A DNA stretch of 7,998 nucleotides from NCBI GenBank assembly GCA_964537965.1, contig CAZIDB010000214.1, forward strand, positions 1 through 7,998, written 5' to 3'. The translations under genes were made by a program, and so were the position numbers. This document shows, one piece after another, positions 1 to 4,742 of this stretch. This DNA is from SURF-24 sp964537965. GTDB lineage: Bacteria > Bacteroidota > Ignavibacteria > Ignavibacteriales > SURF-24. The stretch's first letter is position 1. Each line of letters opens with the position of its first letter. A model generated the notes under the pieces. It was not told where the DNA came from, ran no database searches, and saw only the letters and a program-made list of their open reading frames with translations.

Positions 1-16
1 AAAAACATACAGAAAC

Positions 17-44
17 CAGAACCCAGAAGGTGTTCTGAATTCTG
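17..44 (-). terminator. Candidate terminator hairpin downstream of yebC
   Basis: The sequence folds as two stacked 5-bp stems (CAGAA/TTCTG twice) separated by a CC/AA internal loop and closed by a GGTG loop. On the minus strand it is followed by a T-rich tail ending in five Ts at the window edge. It lies about 33 nt past the yebC stop, so it could end the rnpB-recJ-yebC unit. The stem is AT-rich and weak; it could equally be a degenerate intergenic repeat. Confidence 0.35.
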
Positions 45-51
45 ATCTCTG

Positions 52-66
52 TTCGCCTGCGGCGAA
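52..66 (-). terminator. Short GC-rich hairpin just after yebC
   Basis: TTCGCC-TGC-GGCGAA is a perfect 6-bp stem with a 3-nt loop, starting about 10 nt after the yebC stop codon. There is no U-run directly behind it, so it is not a classic intrinsic terminator. It may act as a 3'-end stabilising hairpin or work together with the second hairpin further downstream. Confidence 0.35.
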
Positions 67-76
67 TTATATTCTA

Positions 77-811
77 TTATATTGAACTCTCGTCAATATC
101 CGCGTTAGTATAAACGTTCTGAACATCATCATTATCTTCTAGAAGTTCAATCAGCTTTACAATCTTTTCAGCTTCTTCACCGGCGACAGAAATATTGTTT
201 TTAGCAACCCATTGTAAAGATGCATTTTCAACAGTAAGCTTTTTATCAAGCATAGATCTTCTTACAGGTTCAAATGATTCGAGAGAAGTTTGCACCACGA
301 AGATATCTTCCTCGGTTTGTAAATCATCTGCGCCGGCATCCAGAACTATTTCCATCATATCATCTTCAGTTTTGCCCTGCTTGGGTAAAGTGATCACACC
401 TTTTCTTTCGAACATCCAGGCAACAGAGCCGGCTTCGCCCATATTACCGCCGCCTTTGCTGAACAGGTGACGGACTTCTGCTACTGTTCTTTTTTTATTA
501 TCAGTTACTACTTCTACAAGAACGGCTACACCCGCAGTGCCATAACCCTCATATGTTACTTCTTCATAACGATGACCTTCAAGTTCACCCGTAGCTTTTT
601 TAATCGCGCGGTCAATATTATCAGCAGGCATATTAGCAGATTTAGCATTATCCACTGCTAATCTTAAGCGCGGGTTTCCATTCGGATCACCACCACCGTC
701 TCTGGCTGCAATAGTTATTTCCTTAATCAGCTTTGTAAAAAGCTTACCTCTTTTTGCATCTAGGGCGCCTTTCTTTCTGCGTATGGTAGCCCATTTTGAA
801 TGCCCGGACAT
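77..811 (-). CDS. yebC: YebC/PmpR family DNA-binding / translation-associated protein
   Basis: This is a full-length 244-residue member of the YebC/PmpR/TACO1 family, whose members are usually about 240-250 residues. The N-terminus has the family signature MSGHSKWATIRRKK followed by DAKRGKLFTKLIKEI. A DGGGDPNGNPRLR segment (about residues 38-49) and the NMPADNIDRAIKKATGE segment (about 60-76) follow, and GSVAWMFERKGVI lies near residues 128-140. Family members have been described as transcription regulators, and more recently as factors that help ribosomes through difficult peptide stretches; which role applies here cannot be read from sequence. The ATG start is supported by AGGAG about 8 nt upstream, and the gene ends in tandem stops (TAA TAG). 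It follows recJ by 33 nt on the same strand and is probably co-transcribed with it. The usual Holliday-junction neighbour ruvC is not visible here. Confidence 0.97.
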   Translation of the reverse strand: MSGHSKWATIRRKKGALDAKRGKLFTKLIKEITIAARDGGGDPNGNPRLRLAVDNAKSANMPADNIDRAIKKATGELEGHRYEEVTYEGYGTAGVAVLVEVVTDNKKRTVAEVRHLFSKGGGNMGEAGSVAWMFERKGVITLPKQGKTEDDMMEIVLDAGADDLQTEEDIFVVQTSLESFEPVRRSMLDKKLTVENASLQWVAKNNISVAGEEAEKIVKLIELLEDNDDVQNVYTNADIDESSI

Positions 812-844
812 ACTGTTACTCCTATATGAAATTATTTTTTGTTA

Positions 845-2563
845 TTAAACTTTTGGTTTAAGACGGATATCTTTAAACCGGAGTTGGGGAAAAGATCGTC
901 CGTCTCTATCAGTCTTTTCAATTGTGAACGCAATATCAATTAAATTTTTGTCTTTATCAATAAGGGAAACGAAACTTCCCAGGTTAAATCCAATGGCATC
1001 AAACACGCGATCGCTGCCGTTTTGTTTTACTGCAGCAACTATATGGTTTGCACCAACCACTCGTGGTGGATAAACAAATTCAACATTCTCTGCAATAAAA
1101 ACAGGACGCATATTGCCTGGACCGAAAGGCGCAAACTCATCAAGTATCCTGATGAACTTAGGAGTAATTTCCGCTAAAGTTATTTTTTCATCAATAACAA
1201 GATCAGGTGAAAACTCGCCCGGTTTAACGGATGTTTTAACAATGTCGTTAAATCTTTTTCTGAATTCATCCAGATTTTCTATGTTAACCGCCAAGCCGGC
1301 AGCTGCTTCATGTCCGCCAAACTGAAGCAGAATATCATCACATTGTTTAAGAGCTTCAAAAATATTAAAGCCGTTTATACTTCTTGCAGATCCTTTTGCA
1401 ACACCGTCAATTGTGGTCAACATAACTGTCGGCCTGTAATACTTCTCAACTAATCTTGATGCAACAATTCCAATAACTCCCGGGTGCCAGTTCTCTTCGT
1501 GCAATACAATTGCAAGCTCATCATCAAGTTTGAAAGAATCTTCAACAATGTTAACAGCATGAGCAAAAGTTACTTCATCAATTTTTCTTCTTTGGTAATT
1601 TTCTCCTTCAAGAACCTGTGCAAGTCTTGTTGCTTCCTGTTCGTCATCTGTAATAAAAAGATCAACAGCCGGGTTGGCGTCTCCTAATCTGCCAACAGCA
1701 TTAATTCTTGGAGCAATTGTAAACACGACATTACCTGCAGTCAGATTCCCGGGTTCCATTCCTGCGCTTCTTATTAATGCTGCAATGCCAGGGCGTGCGT
1801 TATTATTTACGTACTCCAGTCCTTTCTTTACTAAGATTCTGTTTTCATCCAGAAGAGGGACGATGTCTGCCGCTCCTGCAATTGCAACAAGATCAAGATA
1901 TTTAAATGGCAATTCTCTTTTACCTATTCTTTCGCTTATTGCCTGTGCAAGTTTAAATGCAACACCCGCACCTGAAAGATGCTTGAAAGGATAATTGCAA
2001 TTTGGTTTAAGCGCATCAAGTACAGCGTAAGCATTTGGTATTACATCACCAGGCTGATGATGATCGCAAATGATCATTTCCATTCCGAGTGATTTTGCAT
2101 ATTCAGTTTCTTCAACGGCAGTAATACCACAATCAACCGTTACAATTAATGAAGCGCCTTTATTCTTTATGAAATCTATTCCGGTTGTAGAAATTCCGTA
2201 ACCTTCGGTCAACCTGTTGGGAATATAAATTCCTGCATTGCCGCCAAGATCTTTAATGAATAAATAAAATAACGACGCAGAACAAGTGCCATCAACATCA
2301 TAATCGCCATACACGTAAATCAATTCGTTGCTTGTAATGGCTTTAATAATTCTTAATGATGCTTCTTCCATTCCATTCATTAAATAAGGATTGTGCAGTT
2401 CATCCAGATTTGGTCTGAAGAATGATTTAGCCTGATGGTAGTTTACTACGCCCCGGTTTATAAGTAAACTTGCAAGAACATTAGAAATCCTAAGAGAATC
2501 TGCAAAAAGTTTTATTTCTTTCTCGTCTGCTCTCTCTTTAAGCTTCCAGTTTTTAGATAACAT
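845..2563 (-). CDS. recJ: Single-stranded-DNA-specific exonuclease RecJ
   Basis: RecJ is a 5'-to-3' single-strand DNA exonuclease of the DHH phosphoesterase superfamily, acting in recombinational, base-excision and mismatch repair. The 572-residue length is normal. The metal-binding motifs are all visible: DYDVDG (about 87-92), VDCG (about 143-146), DHH (about 167-169), SGAG (about 197-200) and DIVPLLDENR (about 233-242). APRINAVGRLGDA and HPGVIGIVASRL follow, and the DHHA1 motif FGGHEAAAGL is near 415-424. A C-terminal OB-like region completes the protein, so it looks intact and active. I chose the ATG at 2563, which has a weak GTGGGA upstream; an in-frame GTG at 2575 would add four residues but has no ribosome site. 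The gene starts only about 33 nt after the end of rnpB and precedes yebC. Confidence 0.97.
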   Translation of the reverse strand: MLSKNWKLKERADEKEIKLFADSLRISNVLASLLINRGVVNYHQAKSFFRPNLDELHNPYLMNGMEEASLRIIKAITSNELIYVYGDYDVDGTCSASLFYLFIKDLGGNAGIYIPNRLTEGYGISTTGIDFIKNKGASLIVTVDCGITAVEETEYAKSLGMEMIICDHHQPGDVIPNAYAVLDALKPNCNYPFKHLSGAGVAFKLAQAISERIGKRELPFKYLDLVAIAGAADIVPLLDENRILVKKGLEYVNNNARPGIAALIRSAGMEPGNLTAGNVVFTIAPRINAVGRLGDANPAVDLFITDDEQEATRLAQVLEGENYQRRKIDEVTFAHAVNIVEDSFKLDDELAIVLHEENWHPGVIGIVASRLVEKYYRPTVMLTTIDGVAKGSARSINGFNIFEALKQCDDILLQFGGHEAAAGLAVNIENLDEFRKRFNDIVKTSVKPGEFSPDLVIDEKITLAEITPKFIRILDEFAPFGPGNMRPVFIAENVEFVYPPRVVGANHIVAAVKQNGSDRVFDAIGFNLGSFVSLIDKDKNLIDIAFTIEKTDRDGRSFPQLRFKDIRLKPKV

Positions 2564-2628
2564 GGTAAATCCCACGTAAGCAGAAGTGTAAATCAGGATA
2601 AGCCAGGTCTATAAGCCGAATTCTGTAA

Positions 2629-2645
2629 TCCCGACTTAGTCGGGA
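2629..2645. repeat. 17-nt palindrome inside rnpB, 3'-proximal region
   Basis: TCCCGACTTAGTCGGGA is a palindrome with 8-bp arms around a single central base. It sits just before the conserved ACAGAATTCGGCTTAT block, where the Escherichia coli RNA has only a short CTGTCCACGACAG element. It reads as an added hairpin. It shares the CCCGA/TCGGG core with two other palindromes in the same gene. Confidence 0.7.
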
Positions 2646-2780
2646 CGGTAATTATTTGTCTAGCCCGGATGTTACCATCAGGGTCAAGCGATCTACCCGA
2701 GAAGCACATGCCGAACAGCTGTTCCCAAAATTAATTGGGAAGCTTCTCTACTTGATCTTGCTCCAGGTGGGGTTTGCCTT

Positions 2781-2826
2781 GTCCCGTTCCGAAATAATTC
2801 GGAATCGGAATCCCGTAAAACGGGAC
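2781..2826. repeat. Nested palindromes extending the P12 region of rnpB
   Basis: The segment opens with GTCCCGTT and closes with AACGGGAC, an 8-bp outer stem. Inside are a CCGAA/TTCGG hairpin and TCCCGTTTTACGGGA, which can alternatively pair with itself. It lies between a CCGGTA-GTAA-TACCGG hairpin and the conserved AAGGCAAACCCCACC, so it belongs to the variable P12 region. It accounts for about 46 nt of the extra length of this RNA. Confidence 0.65.
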
Positions 2827-2927
2827 CCCCGGTATTACTACCGGAGCGGTAGGCTCTTACCCTGCCGTTTCACCTTTTCCCCGATTAAAAAACCAGGGTA
2901 GTTTCTTTTCTGTGGCACTTTCCGTTA

Positions 2928-2945
2928 CCCCGATTAAATCGGGAT
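2928..2945. repeat. CCCGATT palindrome replacing the P9 tip of rnpB
   Basis: CCCGATTAAATCGGG is a near-perfect inverted repeat with 7-bp arms around one base. It occupies the place of the short P9 stem (GGGGGGAAACCC in Escherichia coli), directly beside the GGTGCCGGGTAACACCCGGG stem. A related CCCCGATTAAAAAACCAGGG stem lies at about 2879-2898 in the P10 region. Confidence 0.65.
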
Positions 2946-3055
2946 ACCCGGGTGTTACCCGGCACCATTGTTCTTGGAGTTCGGACTTTCCTCTACCCCG
3001 ACAATCCTAAACTATTAGTATTGTTGGAACAGCAATTACCCAACTTGACTTATCC

Positions 3056-3323
3056 TTATTTACTGACTGCTTAATTTATTTATATAATATAGTTAATTAC
3101 AATTTTATGAATAGCGATAAAGTTCTAATAGATCCGGATAGCAATATAAGAAATTTTAATCCTTAAGTCATTAGACAAATTAATCGTTCAGGAAATGATT
3201 TCTCCCAAATAGTTTCTTAATATGAAAAGGAATAAGATTGAGGTAAAATCTTTCTTTAAGAAAACGCATCATATCAATATTAAATAGTGTAAAGAAAATA
3301 CAATAAAATAATCAGGAGAAATT
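3056..3323. other. AT-rich divergent intergenic region between rnpB and the 36-aa gene
   Basis: This 268-nt stretch separates minus-strand rnpB from the plus-strand genes and should hold both promoters. On the minus strand, TATATT at 3086-3091 could be a -10 element. It is about 30 nt from the P1 helix, which would imply a short trimmed 5' leader, and I see no matching -35. On the plus strand, TTTCTTTAAGAAA (3251-3263) is a small inverted repeat with 6-bp arms that could be an operator. No coding sequence is supported here. Confidence 0.3.
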
Positions 3324-3434
3324 ATGCAGTGCAATACCGATAAAAAATCACCATGTAACCGGTTTAGCGCCTGGATAGTGCTAATTATGGCAATAGTAAT
3401 GTTGATTGCTATACTTACAAACTATAAATTATAA
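3324..3434 (+). CDS. Small single-pass membrane protein (36 aa), unknown function
   Basis: This short reading frame starts with ATG at 3324, preceded by a strong ribosome site (AGGAGA, 3314-3319) at good spacing, and ends in TAA. The protein has a short polar N-terminus with two cysteines (residues 3 and 11) and basic residues. A single hydrophobic helix (about 15-32, SAWIVLIMAIVMLIAILT) and a short tail NYKL follow. I do not recognise a family. It lies 31 nt upstream of the heavy-metal-binding lipoprotein gene on the same strand, so the two are probably co-transcribed and may act together at the envelope. The Cys pair could bind metal or form a disulfide, but CX7C is not a specific motif. 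The case rests on the ribosome site, the coherent membrane-helix composition and the context. Confidence 0.62.
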   Translation: MQCNTDKKSPCNRFSAWIVLIMAIVMLIAILTNYKL

Positions 3435-3465
3435 CCAGATTTATTTTTAGTTGAATGGAGGAAAC

Positions 3466-3789
3466 ATGAATTCAAACAAATATTTCATTTTGTTTTTGGT
3501 TTTTATGATAGCCGGATTTTTAACCGGCTGCGGTGAAAAGAAACAAGACACACAAACAAAGGAACAAACAAAAACGGAGAAGAAAGAAAATATTGTTAGA
3601 GAAGATGAAATAATTGATGTCGGCGCGATTGATGTAAATATGAATGGGATGTTGTTTGAATGCCCGATGGATTGGAATGTAATTGATGATAAGCCAAACT
3701 CCTGCCCAACCTGTGGAATGGACCTGGAAGAGTTTACTGTTGTGAAGGTTAAAGAAAATCTTGTTAATAATGGTTACAAGGTGAAGTAA
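3466..3789 (+). CDS. Lipoprotein with heavy-metal-binding (HMBD-type) domain
   Basis: This is a 107-residue exported lipoprotein. Residues 1-21 form a signal peptide ending in the lipobox FLTGC, with lipidation expected on Cys22. A Lys/Glu/Thr/Gln-rich linker (about 25-43) follows. Residues 63-91 resemble the small Cys-rich heavy-metal-binding domain found at the ends of CusB/CzcB-type adaptors and copper ATPases, which usually reads CPMHP...CPxCGMDL. Here it reads FECPMDW...CPTCGMDL, with Cys66, Cys80 and Cys83. The first motif therefore has Asp-Trp in place of His-Pro, removing the usual His. The ATG at 3466 is chosen because TGGAGGA lies just upstream; an in-frame TTG at 3451 would overlap that site. 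The likely role is periplasmic or outer-membrane metal binding; the metal is unknown. Confidence 0.85.
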   Translation: MNSNKYFILFLVFMIAGFLTGCGEKKQDTQTKEQTKTEKKENIVREDEIIDVGAIDVNMNGMLFECPMDWNVIDDKPNSCPTCGMDLEEFTVVKVKENLVNNGYKVK

Positions 3790-3864
3790 TGTAAGATGTA
3801 AGATGTAAGATGGTAAATGGGAGATGGCAAATGTAAGATATAAGACGTAGATGTGAAATGTAAG
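3789..3864 (+). repeat. Degenerate ATGTAAG heptamer tandem repeat
   Basis: Three exact head-to-tail ATGTAAG copies (3789-3809) begin on the last base of the lipoprotein stop codon. Decayed variants follow (GATGGTAAATGGGAGATGGCAA, then ATGTAAG at 3831 and 3858, and ATATAAG). This looks like a simple-sequence or slippage repeat, not a CRISPR or a gene: there are no conserved spacers and no reading frame. Confidence 0.7.
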
Positions 3865-3927
3865 ATGTCAAAAATTTTCTTACATACATTGTTGGCTATT
3901 TAATATTTTCCGTTTTCCATTTACCAT
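3810..3927. repeat. Long imperfect inverted repeat in the intergenic spacer
   Basis: ATGGTAAATGG (3810-3820) is the exact reverse complement of CCATTTACCAT (3917-3927). Inside it, ATGTAAGA (3858-3865) mirrors TCTTACAT (3878-3885) around an A/T loop. The inner hairpin could end transcription of the lipoprotein gene, although the stem is AT-rich. The nested arms suggest a decayed palindromic intergenic element. The rest of 3790-3990 shows nothing coding. Confidence 0.55.
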
Positions 3928-3935
3928 TAACCATA

Positions 3936-4145
3936 AAACTTTCTTCCTGCTTGTATTTTCTTTTGCTATCTTTTTAACTAAAAAACGGAGNNNNNNNNNN
4001 NNNNNNNNNNNNNNNNNNNNNNNNNNNNNNNNNNNNNNNNNNNNNNNNNNNNNNNNNNNNNNNNNNNNNNNNNNNNNNNNNNNNNNNNNNAAACTTTCTT
4101 CCTGCTTGTATTTTCTTTTGCTATCTTTTTAACTAAAAAACGGAG
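3936..4145. other. Assembly junction: 55-bp duplicate flanking a 100-N run
   Basis: The 55 bases at 3936-3990, directly before the N run (3991-4090), are identical to the 55 bases at 4091-4145 directly after it. This is what appears when two contigs overlapping by one k-mer (k = 55) are joined with a fixed 100-N spacer and not merged. The likely true sequence has one copy and no gap, which shortens the spacer between the lipoprotein and the TauE/SafE-family gene from 361 to about 206 nt. A real tandem duplication is possible but less likely. Confidence 0.85.
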
Positions 4146-4150
4146 AAGTA

Positions 4151-4513
4151 GTGGAAATAGTAATACTGTTGTTAATCGGTCTTGCTGCCGGATTACTTAG
4201 CGGATTTCTTGGCGTGGGTGGAGGTATAATTATAATTCCCGCACTTGTTGCTTTTATGGGAATGAACCAAAAGCAGGCGCAGGGAACATCAATTGGTTTT
4301 TTACTTTTACCTATCGGAATTTTAGCTGCGATAAATTATTATAAAGCCGGACTGGTTAATATTCAAGCTGTTCTTATAATGACAATTACATTTGTTATTG
4401 GCAGTTATTTCTCTTCAAAGGCAGCCATTGAATTGCCCGAGTACTGGCTGAAGAAAGGCTTTGCTGTGCTGCTGCTTTTCTATGCGCTGAAATTATTTAT
4501 GGAAAAACAGTAA
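4151..4513 (+). CDS. Half-size TauE/SafE (TSUP) family membrane permease
   Basis: This 120-residue integral membrane protein resembles one repeat unit of the TSUP (TauE/SafE, formerly DUF81) family, whose members export or import sulfite, sulfoacetate and other anions. The Gly-rich SGFLGVGGGIIIIPAL motif (about 17-32) in the first helical region is the best family mark. Further hydrophobic segments lie at about 46-63, 69-92 and 100-117. Usual members have about 240-270 residues in two such repeats, so this form would need to dimerise; short single-repeat members do occur in the family. The start is GTG, supported by GGAG (4142-4145) at proper spacing. The substrate cannot be told. The gene sits behind the metal-binding lipoprotein but is separated from it by the repeat-rich spacer, so shared transcription is uncertain. 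Confidence 0.85.
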   Translation: MEIVILLLIGLAAGLLSGFLGVGGGIIIIPALVAFMGMNQKQAQGTSIGFLLLPIGILAAINYYKAGLVNIQAVLIMTITFVIGSYFSSKAAIELPEYWLKKGFAVLLLFYALKLFMEKQ

Positions 4514-4531
4514 GGCATATAAATATTTTTA

Positions 4532-4564
4532 CAAAGCGGGAGTTAATTAACTCCCTGCCTTTTA
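4532..4564. terminator. Bidirectional terminator between convergent genes
   Basis: GGGAGTTAATTAACTCCC (4538-4555) is a perfect palindrome, followed on the plus strand by TGCCTTTT and on the minus strand by GCTTTGTAAAAATATTT. It should end the TauE/SafE-family gene on one strand and the feo operon on the other. The stop codon of the minus-strand FeoB-associated gene lies inside the palindrome, so the hairpin overlaps the end of that reading frame. Confidence 0.7.
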
Positions 4565-4734
4565 ACATTTTCTAAATGATTGCATCCGGCAGATTTATTT
4601 CTTGAAAGATCACAACCTGTACAACCACCACAACCGCTTTTAACTTTTTTTGTCTTCAGATTTTTTACAAATCCGAATGCCACATAAAAAACAGTTAACG
4701 CAATTATTGCAAATACAATTAAATCCTGATTCAT
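4543..4734 (-). CDS. FeoB-associated Cys-rich membrane protein
   Basis: This is a 63-residue protein with one N-terminal membrane helix (about 5-23, LIVFAIIALTVFYVAFGFV), a basic stretch (KNLKTKKVK), then a Cys cluster SGCGGCTGCDLS with Cys35, 38 and 41, and a further Cys51. This layout matches the FeoB-associated Cys-rich membrane protein family, found next to feoB in many bacteria and thought to assist Fe(II) uptake, perhaps in the role that FeoC plays in enterobacteria; its exact task is not established. The start is ATG at 4734. Longer in-frame extension upstream would run into the end of feoB and is not needed. An AGGTAG ribosome site overlaps the feoB stop codon, with 8 nt between the genes, indicating coupled expression. 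Confidence 0.9.
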   Translation of the reverse strand: MNQDLIVFAIIALTVFYVAFGFVKNLKTKKVKSGCGGCTGCDLSRNKSAGCNHLENVKRQGVN

Positions 4735-4742
4735 ATTTCTAC

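Larger units (their letters stand above)
2596..3055 (-). ncRNA. rnpB: RNase P RNA, bacterial type A (rnpB)
   Basis: This is the catalytic RNA of RNase P, which trims the 5' leader of tRNAs. On the minus strand it shows the conserved GAGGAAAGTCCGAACTCC block (2976-2993), GGTAAGAGC in the P11 region, CCACCTGGAGCAAG, and the 3' signature ACAGAATTCGGCTTATAGACC. The ends are set by helix P1: GGATAAGTCA at the 5' end pairs with TGGCTTATCC at the 3' end (10 bp, including one G-T pair). The predicted length of about 460 nt is clearly longer than the roughly 377 nt of Escherichia coli. The excess sits mostly in palindromic helix tips in the P9, P12 and 3'-proximal regions. No terminator-like T-run follows it before recJ, so the 3' end may be made by processing. 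Exact ends are estimated from P1 pairing. Confidence 0.96.

Noticed and set aside
195..1994. Several plus-strand open frames over yebC and recJ
   Set aside because: They are antisense shadows of two well-recognised full-length genes.
2656..2901. Plus-strand open frame of 81 codons
   Set aside because: It lies wholly inside rnpB on the opposite strand and has the composition of structured RNA, with no ribosome site.
3789..3864. Heptamer repeats as a possible CRISPR array
   Set aside because: Units are 7 bp, head-to-tail and degenerate, with no spacers and no cas genes nearby.
3936..4145. 55-bp direct repeats as a target-site duplication or attachment sites around a mobile element
   Set aside because: Only Ns lie between them, both copies abut the Ns exactly, and the length equals a common assembly k-mer.
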